Shown here: positions 16,866 through 26,391 of the stretch, in pieces
How the letters are laid out: every line of letters begins with the position of its first letter
How positions within the stretch are numbered: position 1 is the stretch's first letter
DNA from: an uncultured Solirubrobacterales bacterium
GTDB lineage: Bacteria; Actinomycetota; Thermoleophilia; Solirubrobacterales; JACPNS01
Assembly (NCBI GenBank): GCA_937128795.1
Contig: CAKZMQ010000003.1
Span: 1 to 43,749, forward strand
Direction of reading: 5' to 3'
Length of the DNA: 43,749 nt
Position numbers and translations under genes: made by a program
The notes under the pieces: generated by a model
The model's input: the letters and a program-made list of their open reading frames with translations, nothing else
The model's database searches: none
Told to the model about the DNA's origin: nothing

Positions 16866-17714
16866 TTGACCGCCGTGGCAAATGAATCAGATTCAAAGCC
16901 GTACGCCGGCAAGATCGCAGTGGTCACCGGTGCCGGATCGGGCATTGGGCGATCGACCGCCAAACTGTTCGGCAAGCTCGGCGCCAAGGTGCACGTGGTC
17001 GACCTCAATGGCGCCGCCGCGATCACCGTCGCCGGCGAAATCAATGACGATGGCGGCGAGGCCGAGGCGCACACCGTCGATTGCGCGGATGCGCAGGCGG
17101 TCGAGGCCCTGGCCGAGAGCGTCTACAACGACGACGCCCGCGTCGACATCCTCCACAACAACGCCGGAATCGGCCACGCCGCACCGGTGCAAGACACCGA
17201 ACTTGACGACTGGAAGCGGATCGTCGACGTGAACATCCTCGGAGTCGTCAATGGCGTCCACGCGTTCGTGCCGCGCATGCAGCAACAGGGCGGTGGCGGC
17301 CACATCGTCAACACCGCATCGATGGCCGGGCTGACGCCCAGCGCGGGGATGGTCCCCTACGCGACCTCCAAGTTCGCGGTCGTCGGAATGAGCATGGCGC
17401 TTGACGCCGAGCTCGCCGCCGACGGCATCCGCGTGACCGCGCTCTGCCCCGGCGTGATCGACACGGCAATCGTTGAAAACTCCACGGTGCGCGGCTCGAT
17501 CGCGCCTAAGCACGAGCAGTTGATCAGCTTCTACAAGAAGCGCGGCGCGTCGCCGGACGTGGTCGCCCGCGACACGGTCACGGCGATCCGCAAGAAGCAG
17601 GTGATCAAGCCCTCGCCCTGGTGGCAGGTTTCACCGGGTTGGTTGCTGATGCGGATATCGCCGCGCGCGTACGTGTGGGTAGCCGGGCGGACGTACAAAC
17701 GAATGTTCGGCTGA
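16866..17714 (+). CDS. Short-chain dehydrogenase/reductase (SDR)
   Basis: A protein of up to 282 residues with the classical SDR pattern: the nucleotide-binding motif TGAGSGIG in IAVVTGAGSGIGRSTAKLFG, an Asp after beta-2 (VHVVDLNG, favouring NAD(H)), NNAGIGH, the catalytic Ser in NTASMAG, and YATSK with the Tyr/Lys pair. ALCPGVIDTAI follows as the cofactor loop. The basic, aromatic C-terminus (SPWWQVSPGWLLMRISP...RTYKRMFG) may touch the membrane. The substrate is unknown. The start is TTG 16866 or GTG 16875; neither has a strong ribosome site. Confidence 0.9.
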   Translation: MTAVANESDSKPYAGKIAVVTGAGSGIGRSTAKLFGKLGAKVHVVDLNGAAAITVAGEINDDGGEAEAHTVDCADAQAVEALAESVYNDDARVDILHNNAGIGHAAPVQDTELDDWKRIVDVNILGVVNGVHAFVPRMQQQGGGGHIVNTASMAGLTPSAGMVPYATSKFAVVGMSMALDAELAADGIRVTALCPGVIDTAIVENSTVRGSIAPKHEQLISFYKKRGASPDVVARDTVTAIRKKQVIKPSPWWQVSPGWLLMRISPRAYVWVAGRTYKRMFG

Positions 17715-17776
17715 TTCGTACCTACGGCTAGTCCGCCGCCGCTGCCGCATGCGCGGGGCATAGACTGCGGATTTCA

Positions 17777-20122
17777 GTGACCCGCGCCCTTTACGCACTC
17801 GGCAGGACCTGCGCCAAGCATGGCTGGATCGTGCTGGCCATCTGGATCGCGCTGTTTGCCGCGCTGGGCTACGCCGCCAAGACCAACGGCGAGAAGCTCA
17901 ACGACAACCTCACGTTGCCCGGCACCGGCAGCCAACAGGCGACCGACGTGCTGGACGACAAATTCCCGTCTCAGGCCAACGGCTCCACGCCGGTCGTATT
18001 CGTCGCGCCGAAGGGCAAGACCGTCACCGAATCCAAGTACAAGGACGCGATCACCACGGTCTACGACGACTACAAGAAGGACAAAGACGTCACCAACGTG
18101 GTCAGCCCATTCAGCAGCGCGGGCGCCGAACAACTTTCTAAGGACAAGCGGACCGCCTACATCGGCATCACGCCGGTCACCAGCCCAAGCGACATGACCA
18201 CCGATGATGCGCAGGCGATCATCGACGTGGCCGACCCGGCGGTGAGGGCCGGTCTGGCGGTGTCGATCGGTGGATTCGTGGGCGAGAAGCTTTCGGCCGA
18301 CACCAGTGAATTGAGCGAGGCGATCGGTTTGACTGCGGCGGTGCTGATCCTGCTGCTGACGTTCGGAACGTTGGTCGCGATGGCGATGCCGATCGTCAAC
18401 GCAATCTTCGGGCTTGGCGTTGGGCTGAGCCTGCTGGCGTTCAGCAGCGCGGTGATCGACGTGCCGACGGCCGCTCCGGCGCTCGCCACGATGATCGGCC
18501 TCGGTGTTGGGATCGACTACGGCCTGTTCATCGTCACGCAGCATCGCAATCAACTGGCAGCCGGGATGGAGCCGCGCGAGTCGGTCGCGCGTGCGACCGC
18601 GATCGCCGGTGGCGCGGTGGTGTTTGCCGGCAGCACGGTGATCATCGCGCTGGTCAGCTTGTTCGTGGCGGGCATTCCGATCGTCAGCGCGCTTGGCTAT
18701 ACGAGTGCGCTCGTGGTGTTCGTCGCGGTGCTCTCGGCGATCACGATGCTCCCGGCGGTGCTCGGATTGCTGGGCGATCGCGTGAACAACGGGAGGGTGC
18801 CGTTCCTCAATCGCGGCGTGCCCGAGGAGCGCACGATTTGGCATCGCTACGCGGAGTCCGTGAACCGCCACCCCTGGCGTGCGATCGGCGTTGCCGCGCT
18901 GATCCTCGGTGTGATGGCGATCCCGTTCTTCTCGATGTCGCTGGGCCAGACCGACGACGGACAGGAGACGCCGGGCAGTCAGGTGCGGGTCTCTTACGAC
19001 GCGTTGGCCGCCGGCTTCGGTGCGGGCGTGAACGGGCCGTTGTTGGTTGCGGTCGATCTGTCCAAACCGGCAGAGAACGACCAGAAGTCGCTGGACTCGC
19101 TCCAAAGCGAGCAGGTCCAGCAGCAAGGCGGCGAAGCAGGCGGCGCGTCATCGCCAAGCTCCGCCGACCAGGCGACGGCCGCCGAGCAGCAGGCGTTTTT
19201 GATGTCGAAGGCGTCGGACCCGCGCCTGCAGACGCTGATGAAGGACATCCAGAAGACGACGGACGTCGACAGCGTCAGCGAACCGGCCGTCAACGACAGC
19301 GGTACTGCGGCGGTCTATTCGGTGATACCGAAGAGTTCGCCGTCGGACGAGGCGACGACGGACTTGGTCAACGACCTGCGCAACAACGTGCTGCCGGCCG
19401 CGACCAAAGGCCAGGGCATGACCGCATACGTCGGCGGCTCAACGGCCGGCTACATCGATCTCGCCGATCAGATCAGCGACCGCCTGCCCGAGGTGATCGC
19501 TCTCGTGCTGTTCCTGAGCTTCTTCCTGCTGATGATGGCCTTCCGCTCTGTGTTGGTGCCGCTGAAGGCGGTGGTGATGAACGTGCTGTCGATCGCCGCT
19601 GCTTTTGGCGTGGTGAGCTACGTGTTCTCGCACGACTGGACGGCGCGATTGGTGGGTCTGGAACAGGCCGTGCCGATCGTCTCGTTCGTGCCGCTGATGA
19701 TGTTTGCGATCTTGTTCGGGCTGTCGATGGACTACGAGGTCTTTCTGATGACCCACGTGCGCGAGGAGTACTTGGTCAGCGGAGACGCCCGCGGCGCGGT
19801 GGTCGAGGGGCTGGCCGGAACGGGCCGCGTGATCACTTCGGCGGCGTTGATCATGGTGAGCGTGTTCTGCGCGTTCATCCTCGACGGCGATCCGAACATC
19901 AAACAGTTCGGCGTCGGCATGGCGGCGGCTGTGTTGATTGACGCGACGGTCGTGCGCTGCGCGCTGGTGCCAGGGATCATGCGGTTGATGGGGGATCGGG
20001 CGTGGTGGTTCCCCGGATGGCTGGATCGCGTGACGCCGCGGGTGTCGATCGAGGGGCGCGAGTGGTTTGCTCGGCGGGATGCCGAGATCGCGGCCGCGGG
20101 CGAGGACGACGGCGCCAGCTAG
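17777..20122 (+). CDS. MmpL/RND-family membrane transporter
   Basis: A 781-residue protein starting at GTG 17777, with the repeated RND layout: TM1 (GWIVLAIWIALFAALGYA), a large exoplasmic loop, a bundle of five helices (about 180-340), a second loop (about 395-570) containing a Gln/Gly/Ser-rich stretch (QQQGGEAGGASSPSS), and a second bundle. The MmpL signatures GLGVGIDYGLFIVTQHRNQL and ILFGLSMDYEVFLMTHVREEY are present, the Asp-Tyr pairs being the proton relay. MmpL proteins export lipids or hydrophobic small molecules using the proton gradient; the substrate here is unknown. The gene is monocistronic, 62 bases after the SDR gene. Confidence 0.93.
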   Translation: MTRALYALGRTCAKHGWIVLAIWIALFAALGYAAKTNGEKLNDNLTLPGTGSQQATDVLDDKFPSQANGSTPVVFVAPKGKTVTESKYKDAITTVYDDYKKDKDVTNVVSPFSSAGAEQLSKDKRTAYIGITPVTSPSDMTTDDAQAIIDVADPAVRAGLAVSIGGFVGEKLSADTSELSEAIGLTAAVLILLLTFGTLVAMAMPIVNAIFGLGVGLSLLAFSSAVIDVPTAAPALATMIGLGVGIDYGLFIVTQHRNQLAAGMEPRESVARATAIAGGAVVFAGSTVIIALVSLFVAGIPIVSALGYTSALVVFVAVLSAITMLPAVLGLLGDRVNNGRVPFLNRGVPEERTIWHRYAESVNRHPWRAIGVAALILGVMAIPFFSMSLGQTDDGQETPGSQVRVSYDALAAGFGAGVNGPLLVAVDLSKPAENDQKSLDSLQSEQVQQQGGEAGGASSPSSADQATAAEQQAFLMSKASDPRLQTLMKDIQKTTDVDSVSEPAVNDSGTAAVYSVIPKSSPSDEATTDLVNDLRNNVLPAATKGQGMTAYVGGSTAGYIDLADQISDRLPEVIALVLFLSFFLLMMAFRSVLVPLKAVVMNVLSIAAAFGVVSYVFSHDWTARLVGLEQAVPIVSFVPLMMFAILFGLSMDYEVFLMTHVREEYLVSGDARGAVVEGLAGTGRVITSAALIMVSVFCAFILDGDPNIKQFGVGMAAAVLIDATVVRCALVPGIMRLMGDRAWWFPGWLDRVTPRVSIEGREWFARRDAEIAAAGEDDGAS

Positions 20123-20223
20123 ACGGATCTTGTCGCGCGCACAGCCGCGCGCAGTCGCGAGCGGCGGCGCGCCTCCAAACGCAAGATTCACCGACGGCAA
20201 GTTACTTGCACGTATCTGGAGCG

Positions 20224-20252
20224 TTGCATTTGTGACGAATCCCCTGTACGGT
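20224..20252 (+). promoter_or_regulatory. Candidate sigma-70 promoter of the REC-EAL gene
   Basis: TTGCAT (20224-20229) and TACGGT (20247-20252) are separated by 17 bases, about 45 bases upstream of the REC-EAL start codon. A strong AGGAGGA-like ribosome site follows just before the ATG at 20297. The -10 element is a weak match, so confidence is modest. Confidence 0.35.
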
Positions 20253-20296
20253 AATTAGATACCGAGATTTGGGGAGTCGGTAGGAGGAAGCGCACG

Positions 20297-21523
20297 ATGA
20301 TGTTTTTCAAAAGGACTGGAAAACCCCGTCAACGACCGGACAGCATCCGAGTTCTGGTCGCTGAGGATGACGCGTTGGTGTTGGACGCGTTGACCACGAT
20401 CATCGGCTCCGATCAGGACTTCACGGTTGTCGGAACTGCCCACGATGCGGATTCGGCGATCGCCGGAATCATCGGCGCCGCGCCGGATCTCGTACTGCTC
20501 GACGTCCGCATGCCCGGCGGCGGCGGCGAACGCGTCGCGCAGTCAATCTGTGAGACCCGGCCCGCAGTGCGCATCGTCGCGATCTCATCGCACGACGACG
20601 AGCACACGATCGAGACGATGATTGCCGCGGGCGCGCACGGCTACGTCACAAAGGATTCAAAGCCAGAGAAAATTCTCGACACGCTCAAGCGCGTCGCGTC
20701 GGGCGAGACGATCTTCACACCGATCACGTCGGAGAACGTCGTCCGCAAGTACGCGCAGTCGTCCCAGCGCCTCAAAGAAGAGCGCCAGATGCGTCGCACC
20801 CGCGAGGAGCGCGTGCGCAAGGTCTGCGAACCGGGCTACATGACCAGCGTCTTCCAGCCGATCGTCGACATTCGCAACGGCGAAATCGTGATGTACGAGG
20901 CGCTCACCCGCTTCGACCCGATGTTCGGCATGAATCCGCAGCAATGGTTTGAGGAGGCCGAAGAGTTGGGGATGTCCGCGTTGCTCGAAGCGACCGCGCT
21001 GGCCAACACAGCCACCGCCATGACGATGGCCGATGCCAACGACATCACCGTCTCGCTCAACGTTTCACCTGGCACGCTGCTCGACCCGGAGATGGCCAAC
21101 TGCTTTCTCGCCTTCACGCCCGACCACATGGTGGTTGAGATAACCGAACACGCGCGGATCAACGACTACGGATTGGTGAAGGCCGTCGCCGAGAAGCTGC
21201 ACGATCGCGGCACCCGGCTGGCGATTGACGATGCCGGTGCCGGGTTTGCCAGCCTGCGCCACATTCTCGACCTCAACCCCGACCTGATCAAGCTCGACAT
21301 CTCGTTGGTGCGGTCGATAGACACAGACCCGGCGCGCCACGCCCTGGCCGCCGGGCTGACGACCTTTGCCCAAGAGATCGGCGCCGAGATCGTCGCCGAG
21401 GGCATCGAGACCCGCGAAGAATTGGACGCGCTCTGCGACCTGGGAGTGCACTACGGCCAGGGCTATTACCTAGCGCGCCCGGCGCCGCTGGAAGAGCTGA
21501 TGAAGATCGAGATTTCGGTCTGA
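20297..21523 (+). CDS. Response regulator with EAL domain (c-di-GMP phosphodiesterase)
   Basis: A 408-residue protein. The receiver domain (about 17-135) has AEDDALV, phospho-acceptor Asp69 in LLDVRMPGGGGE and Lys in GYVTKDSKP. A helical linker (SQRLKEERQMRRTREERVRKV) follows. The EAL domain (about 175-405) keeps the catalytic set: EALTRFDP, LNVSPG, VVEITEHA, IDDAGAGFASL, LIKLDISLVR, EGIETREEL and YGQGYYLARP. It should therefore hydrolyse cyclic di-GMP under phosphorylation control. No partner kinase is adjacent. It converges on the MgtE-N-like gene, whose stop lies 17 bases away. Confidence 0.9.
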   Translation: MMFFKRTGKPRQRPDSIRVLVAEDDALVLDALTTIIGSDQDFTVVGTAHDADSAIAGIIGAAPDLVLLDVRMPGGGGERVAQSICETRPAVRIVAISSHDDEHTIETMIAAGAHGYVTKDSKPEKILDTLKRVASGETIFTPITSENVVRKYAQSSQRLKEERQMRRTREERVRKVCEPGYMTSVFQPIVDIRNGEIVMYEALTRFDPMFGMNPQQWFEEAEELGMSALLEATALANTATAMTMADANDITVSLNVSPGTLLDPEMANCFLAFTPDHMVVEITEHARINDYGLVKAVAEKLHDRGTRLAIDDAGAGFASLRHILDLNPDLIKLDISLVRSIDTDPARHALAAGLTTFAQEIGAEIVAEGIETREELDALCDLGVHYGQGYYLARPAPLEELMKIEISV

Positions 21524-21539
21524 GCTGAGCGGTTGCCGG

Positions 21540-22541
21540 CTAGGCGACGAGCACGTCTGCGACGGGCTCGAACGCGTCGGCGAGTTTGTTGCTCGCCAAC
21601 CGCTTGCGCAGGTCAAGGCGCGTGCGCTCGTCGAGTTTGTCCAGCAGCTCGCGCACTTCGTCCCAAGCCTGATCCTCGACGATCGTGCTACCGAAGCCCT
21701 TGATCGCGTTGGCGTTTCCACGCAGCAGCGCTGCGACTGGCGCGGTCGGATCGTCCATCTGCGCGAGCGCAGGAATCAGCACCTGCCACAGCACTGGATC
21801 GTTGGTGTTGTCGATCATCTGGTCGAGCGACTTGGCGTCCAGCTCGGCGGTGATGTTGATCAGGCGCAGGTATTGCTCGTCGGAGAGATGGCAGAGCAGG
21901 TCGATCGCCTCGGGCCAGTGGTGCTTGGCAAGAGCTGTCTTGATCACGCTGATAACTCGTTCATCGGAAACGGTGGCGAGCGCGTCGGAGAGGCGCGATT
22001 TGTCCTCGGTGACAAAACCGATCTGCAGCAGTGCCTCGTCGCTGGCGTTGGTGAAGATGTGATTGAGCGTGGAGTCGTTGACGAAGGCAACGAACTGCCC
22101 CATCACGACGTACTCCTCGCGGTTGACCAGTTCGATCGCCAGCGCGTCGACGGTTTTGTCGGGCAATCGCGAAATCACGGGTTCAATCCGCCGCGGGTCG
22201 ATCTCGACGGCGATGTCAGCAACAAACGGCGTGGGCAGCTTGCCGACCACCTGTGCTGCCTGCTTGGCATCGATGAAGCCGGCAATGCGCGAGGCGAGCA
22301 CCGGGCCAACGGCCTCTTTGGTCAGCGAAGCGATGATCGAAGAGGGGAGCAGGTTGCCGACCTTGGCGAACTTCTCGAGGCCGCCGCCCTCGGAGCCGTA
22401 GAAGATGTCGAGCAGTTGCTGGCGAAACGCGGCGATCGCTTGCCCGTCGATCTGTTCGAGGTAGGCAAGTTCGGATACGTCAGTGCCGAGCACTCGAGCC
22501 AGCTTGGCGATCTCTGCGCGGGTTTCGAGGAGGTCGCTCAT
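21540..22541 (-). CDS. MgtE-N-like helical repeat protein
   Basis: A 333-residue, all-helical soluble protein with repeated units such as FIDAKQAAQVVGKLPTPFVADIAVEIDPRRIEPVISRLPDKTV. These resemble the MgtE intracellular N-domain superhelix, which is related to the FliG N-terminal folds. No transmembrane channel or CBS domain follows, so it is not a magnesium transporter itself. A scaffold or regulatory role is likely but unproven. It is the second gene of a two-gene leftward operon, 15 bases after the 89-residue protein gene, and lies convergent to the c-di-GMP phosphodiesterase. Confidence 0.7.
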   Translation of the reverse strand: MSDLLETRAEIAKLARVLGTDVSELAYLEQIDGQAIAAFRQQLLDIFYGSEGGGLEKFAKVGNLLPSSIIASLTKEAVGPVLASRIAGFIDAKQAAQVVGKLPTPFVADIAVEIDPRRIEPVISRLPDKTVDALAIELVNREEYVVMGQFVAFVNDSTLNHIFTNASDEALLQIGFVTEDKSRLSDALATVSDERVISVIKTALAKHHWPEAIDLLCHLSDEQYLRLINITAELDAKSLDQMIDNTNDPVLWQVLIPALAQMDDPTAPVAALLRGNANAIKGFGSTIVEDQAWDEVRELLDKLDERTRLDLRKRLASNKLADAFEPVADVLVA

Positions 22542-22556
22542 TGCTGTGGTGAGTCC

Positions 22557-22826
22557 TTATTTGCCGGAGCCGAGCACGCGGCGAACGGAGCCTCGCAGCG
22601 GGCGCGGGGCCTGATTGATGATGTTCAGCTCGGCCTGCTCGATCGCGGCCTTGTGACCGGCGAGGCTTTGCTCGACGGCGTTGGTGAGATGATTGAGGTC
22701 TGCGGCGCTCAGTTGGCTGAGCTGACGCGGCGGCGTGGCGCTGGTGGCCTTGGCGAGGCGGGTGAACGCTGCCGAAGGCTTGCTCGAACTGGGACTACTG
22801 CTTTTCGTACTGGCGACCGAGGCCAT
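22557..22826 (-). CDS. Small hypothetical protein upstream of the MgtE-N-like gene
   Basis: An 89-residue protein. The first 35 residues are rich in Ser, Lys and Thr and look disordered. The rest forms two predicted helices (LSQLSAADLNHLTNAVEQSLAGHKAAIEQAEL split by a glycine) and ends LRGSVRRVLGSGK. No known domain was recognised. Its close spacing and shared strand with the MgtE-N-like gene suggest that the two products act together. Confidence 0.6.
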   Translation of the reverse strand: MASVASTKSSSPSSSKPSAAFTRLAKATSATPPRQLSQLSAADLNHLTNAVEQSLAGHKAAIEQAELNIINQAPRPLRGSVRRVLGSGK

Positions 22827-22978
22827 GATCTGTCAATTCTGTACTGCCGACACGACGGCAACTTGAGAGTTGACGCTTTGAACCGAGTTGACGTACAGCG
22901 TGACGGAACCGAACGTCGTACCACCAATCTAGCGGGTCAAGCCGACATCAACAACTGCCGACTAAGATTCTCGACCTC

Positions 22979-23051
<73 letters not shown>

Positions 23052-23068
23052 TCAGTGTTCATGCGGGT

Positions 23069-24274
23069 TTAGGCGGTTTGCTTGCCGCCCTCTGAATCCC
23101 GTGCGAACAATTTACGAACATTATTTGGGCCTTTTTGCCCGATTTGAATGTCCTCGTTGCTCTCGTTTACCACTCGCAGGACCAACTCTCTGGCCTGATC
23201 GACCATCTGACCGGCGGGCAGTCTTTCGCCCTCGTCGAGATCGGCGATCACGTGTGCGTAGGTGTCGAGCGTCATCGTCGGCGCGTGCCCGAGCTGGGCG
23301 GCGACTTCGACAACTGACTTTCCTTCGCGGATCAGCAAGCTCGCGTAGCTGTGGCGGAGCGTGTAGGGAGTGACGTCACTTCGGCCGGCGGCGATTGCCG
23401 CCCGCTTGAAGATCTTGCGCTCCCAGCTCTTGTACATCTCGCGGCCCCAGGGCTTGCCCTCCTGGCTGCCCGGGAAGATGAATCCGGTCACGTCGTCGCT
23501 GCGCAGGCGCCATTCAGATAAGTCATGGCGCAGCGCAGGCATCAGCTTCACGGATCTGATCTTGCTTGTCTTTGTCTCTTTGAGCGAGCCGTATGAAACG
23601 GCGCGCTCAACGAGGATCGTGTTGGTCCTTATGTGTTCCCAGTCGAGCGCGAGTGCCTCGCCTGGGCGCATGCCGGTGTAGGCGAGAACCGAGACCAGTG
23701 TTGCGTCGCGGTGCTGGCCGTTTTGCAGCATGCAGAGCCGGATCTTCTCAACCTCGATCGGCGTCACCGGGCGAACTGCCCTGATGCGCTTGGACGAAGG
23801 CTTTCGCACCTCGCGGCCGGGGTTGGTCTGGATCTCGCCCCAGACGACGGCAAGCTGCAGGCATGCCTGCAGCGTGTTCATCGCCTGCTTGACCGTTGCC
23901 GGCCGAGCGCCAGCACGCTCCATCGCGCCTCGCCATTCCTGGATGAGCCGCGGCGTTACTTGCCGAAGCTGCATCTGGCCCATGTGAGGCAGGACGTATG
24001 TGTTCCAACTGTGGGCGTACTTCTCACGCGTCGATTCAGCAAGGTTCTGCTGAACATGGGTCTCCCACCACTGCTCGCCGAACTCGGCAACAGTCTGCTT
24101 GCCGGCGTCGAGAGTTTGGAGGGAACCGGCGCGAGCCGCGATCCGGGTTTGCGCCTCAAAAGCCGAGGCGTCCTTCTTGGTGGCAAAGGAGCGTGACCGA
24201 TTGCGACCGAACTGGCGGTAGCGAACGACGTAGCTGACTGTGCCTTGTTTGTTCATGCGCTTGTGAATGCTCAT
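23069..24274 (-). CDS. int: Tyrosine-type site-specific integrase
   Basis: A 401-residue phage/ICE integrase. It has an N-terminal arm-binding segment (VVRYRQFGRNRSRSFATKKDAS), a core-binding SAM-like domain (EFGEQWWETHVQQNLAESTREKY) and a catalytic domain (about 175-370) with Arg in AYTGMRPGEALALDW, the Lys region around LKETKTSKIRSVKL, RHSYASLLIREG, LGHAPTMTLDTYAHV and the Tyr nucleophile in that last block. It catalyses integration and excision at the adjacent tRNA-Thr. The gene points toward the tRNA, the common arrangement. The HxxR box reads YTLRH, with the first His replaced by Tyr, which is tolerated in many family members. Confidence 0.94.
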   Translation of the reverse strand: MSIHKRMNKQGTVSYVVRYRQFGRNRSRSFATKKDASAFEAQTRIAARAGSLQTLDAGKQTVAEFGEQWWETHVQQNLAESTREKYAHSWNTYVLPHMGQMQLRQVTPRLIQEWRGAMERAGARPATVKQAMNTLQACLQLAVVWGEIQTNPGREVRKPSSKRIRAVRPVTPIEVEKIRLCMLQNGQHRDATLVSVLAYTGMRPGEALALDWEHIRTNTILVERAVSYGSLKETKTSKIRSVKLMPALRHDLSEWRLRSDDVTGFIFPGSQEGKPWGREMYKSWERKIFKRAAIAAGRSDVTPYTLRHSYASLLIREGKSVVEVAAQLGHAPTMTLDTYAHVIADLDEGERLPAGQMVDQARELVLRVVNESNEDIQIGQKGPNNVRKLFARDSEGGKQTA

Positions 24275-24388
24275 GTGCGTTCTCCAATTTCTGGAAGGTG
24301 CACTTGGGCGACTCCTTCAGCATAGGCACGTGGTCGGTGCGCGGCATTTCTACCTGCGGCGCGGAGCGGTCCGTTGGCTTTTGGCATG

Positions 24389-24670
24389 TCAAGCCTCTAG
24401 GTAGCCGGGGAGCTGCCGGTCCGCTCGCGGCCGGCGCGGGCGCGCAGTTTTGTTGGTCGGCGCATCTTGCGGCTTGGGCGAGTAGCGGCTTGATTCGATC
24501 CACTCGGTGATCCACTGGGGCGTGGTCCTCAATGCCGTTGAGCGGCCTAGGCACGCGGCGGCGAGGCGGCCGTCCTCGATCGCTCGGTAGATCGTCTTTG
24601 GTGAGACGCCGGCGAGTGCGGCGGCTTGGGCGACGGTCAGTGTCGCGGTGTTTGTTGGTTCCCCATCCAT
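24389..24670 (-). CDS. Excisionase-like MerR/HTH_17 DNA-binding protein
   Basis: A 93-residue protein. The core LTVAQAAALAGVSPKTIYRAIEDGRLAAACLG is the winged-helix pattern of the excisionase/HTH_17 family. The expected Arg-rich wing is partly replaced, but WITEWIESS follows. The tail is basic and Pro-rich (NKTARPRRPRADRQ). It lies immediately upstream of the integrase on the same strand and is best read as the recombination directionality factor of the element. Confidence 0.75.
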   Translation of the reverse strand: MDGEPTNTATLTVAQAAALAGVSPKTIYRAIEDGRLAAACLGRSTALRTTPQWITEWIESSRYSPKPQDAPTNKTARPRRPRADRQLPGYLEA

Positions 24671-24866
24671 TGCATTTCTGCCTCCTGTGTTTGCGGCGTC
24701 CCTGCCGCGGTCTGGTTCGGCCTTGTTTGGCCCTTACTTACGTAAAGGGGATTAGGGGGGTGGAAATCGTCAGCCTGCTCGAGAAAATTCTTCTCATGAG
24801 CTAGCCGCGTCGTGTTCGCATCGACATAGGTTTTTCGCAGTCCTACCCGGTAACTAGTTTGAGCAG

Positions 24867-25367
24867 ATGTCGAGTGGGTCTCAAGGCGAGGGCAAGCGAA
24901 CTGTTGACTTGCTAAGTCGGTCTGAGACTGACGCGGACCCGTACGAGCCGCCGGTGGCTGCCCAAATCGTTTGCTGCACGCTTGTATTTCTTGGCGGTGC
25001 AGTGGCTCTGCTTCAAGCGGCGTACGAGGTCAGCTATTCCACAATCACGGGCGGATTCTTTGGCGAAGTCGCTGTCGACGACGATCCACTCGAACCGATT
25101 CTCGTGCTCGTGGCCGGTGCGGTTTTATTTTTCGCAACGACCCTCCTCATGTGGCAGGGCAGCGGTCGACTGAAGGCGATCCGCCTTCAGATTCTCGTGG
25201 TCGCCGGTGCAGTTGGACTTGTTTTTATCTTGGGCGAGGGAATGGAAGATTTATGGCGATCGCTAGTGCTGCCATTCGGTGCGGGAGCGATTGCGATGAT
25301 TGCTTGGCGGCGCGCGGAGGCGGTGTCTTGGGTTGCCGCGGGTGCAGCTTGTCTTTTTATCCGCTGA
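24867..25367 (+). CDS. Hypothetical membrane protein
   Basis: A 166-residue protein. After a hydrophilic N-terminus of about 30 residues, four hydrophobic segments are visible: AAQIVCCTLVFLGGAVALLQ, PILVLVAGAVLFFATTLLMW, LQILVVAGAVGLVFILG and VLPFGAGAIAMIAW/AVSWVAAGAACLFI. A short acidic loop (EVAVDDDPLEP) lies between the first two. No family was recognised, and no clear ribosome site is seen before the ATG, so it may be leaderless. It is the only rightward gene between the excisionase gene and the kinase cluster, and its link to that cluster is unclear. Confidence 0.5.
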   Translation: MSSGSQGEGKRTVDLLSRSETDADPYEPPVAAQIVCCTLVFLGGAVALLQAAYEVSYSTITGGFFGEVAVDDDPLEPILVLVAGAVLFFATTLLMWQGSGRLKAIRLQILVVAGAVGLVFILGEGMEDLWRSLVLPFGAGAIAMIAWRRAEAVSWVAAGAACLFIR

Positions 25368-25539
25368 CCGGTTTACTCGCTAGCGCGTGACGCACGAGCG
25401 TCGACACCCCGCGATTGATCGAAATGACTACGGCTCGACGCACCTGAAGCTTGAGAAAGCTGGAAAATTGGTGAGACGAGTTTCAGTCTCGCCTTCGACC
25501 TCGCTGCGTCACCGCCGGGGCCTGATCAGAGGGCAATTC

Positions 25540-26391
25540 TCAATCCGTTTTCTTGAGCACAAGTTCATCATTCTGAATCAGCTCAAGTACCTGCGCGGTG
25601 CAATTGGCTGCAGCTTTCTGTGTCTCGAGCGGCAACTTTGCTGAATATCGCTTGAGTTTCTTTTTTAGTGCTGCTATCTGCTTGCGAGCCTTGCGCGCCT
25701 TGGCACGAAGTTTGCGCTTGCGAGAAGCTGTCTCTGCGCGTTTCAATTGGCTGTTTGTTTTCGTCAAAATCTTCTTGTGCGCGGCTAGTTTGCGACTGGC
25801 TGATCGTGTGGCGCGATTGAGCTTTGCGGTTTCGTGCTGAGCCGAGAGGCAAGACTGAATCATCAGGGAGTCGGGCGCCGGGATGGGTGTAACCGCTGCC
25901 GTCGGAGACAACGAGAATCTCACCGTGCAGCCAACCGCGGCCGAACCCGATTTGTTGAAGACAAGGATGTACATCTTCTTGGCACCGCTGACGGTGAAAA
26001 CGTGTTCTTTTGTCGGCGCTGACGCAGACACCATAAGCCGGACTATTTCGGTGCTTCCGTCCTCCTTGAAAAGCTGAATCGCGGCCTGTGTGTATCCGAT
26101 ACCGCCGAAAGAACCACGACACTGTCCGCTTAGATGCGTTGCAGTCAGCTTCATTTGCACTTGACCTGGTGTGTAGAAATAGAACCAGTCAAGATCGTTG
26201 GCGGTCTCTTGTGTGACGTCGTAATTCACACCGCCCTCTAACGGCCCAATTGCCTGGACGAGATTGTCATTGGGTTCATACGCGGCGGACCAGCCAGCCT
26301 GCGCGAAAGAAAGTTGCACAGTAATACTGGCTAGAACCGCGACCAAAACTGTGAGCGAAGCGTTAAGGATGCCGAGTTGACAGCGAACCAA
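25540..26391 (-). CDS. Secreted protein with PPC-like domain and basic coiled-coil tail
   Basis: The start is TTG 26391, with AGGAGA six bases upstream. It gives a clean signal peptide ending ITVQLSFAQA; the longer frame from 26517 lacks support. The mature part has a beta-rich domain (about 40-165) with YEPNDNLVQAIGPLEGGVNY and DLDWFYFYTPG, the pattern of pre-peptidase C-terminal (PPC) domains that often bind carbohydrate or help secretion. The last 100 residues are Lys/Arg-rich helices (RKLRAKARKARKQIAALKKK), probably a coiled coil. It lies leftward, like the biotinyl-like membrane gene upstream, and may be its partner at the envelope. No enzyme motif was seen. Confidence 0.65.
   Translation of the reverse strand: MVRCQLGILNASLTVLVAVLASITVQLSFAQAGWSAAYEPNDNLVQAIGPLEGGVNYDVTQETANDLDWFYFYTPGQVQMKLTATHLSGQCRGSFGGIGYTQAAIQLFKEDGSTEIVRLMVSASAPTKEHVFTVSGAKKMYILVFNKSGSAAVGCTVRFSLSPTAAVTPIPAPDSLMIQSCLSAQHETAKLNRATRSASRKLAAHKKILTKTNSQLKRAETASRKRKLRAKARKARKQIAALKKKLKRYSAKLPLETQKAAANCTAQVLELIQNDELVLKKTD

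Noticed and set aside
17774..19126. Long leftward open frame opposite the MmpL gene
   Set aside because: Arg/His/Asp/Gln-rich translation without motifs; the opposite strand encodes an unmistakable MmpL protein.
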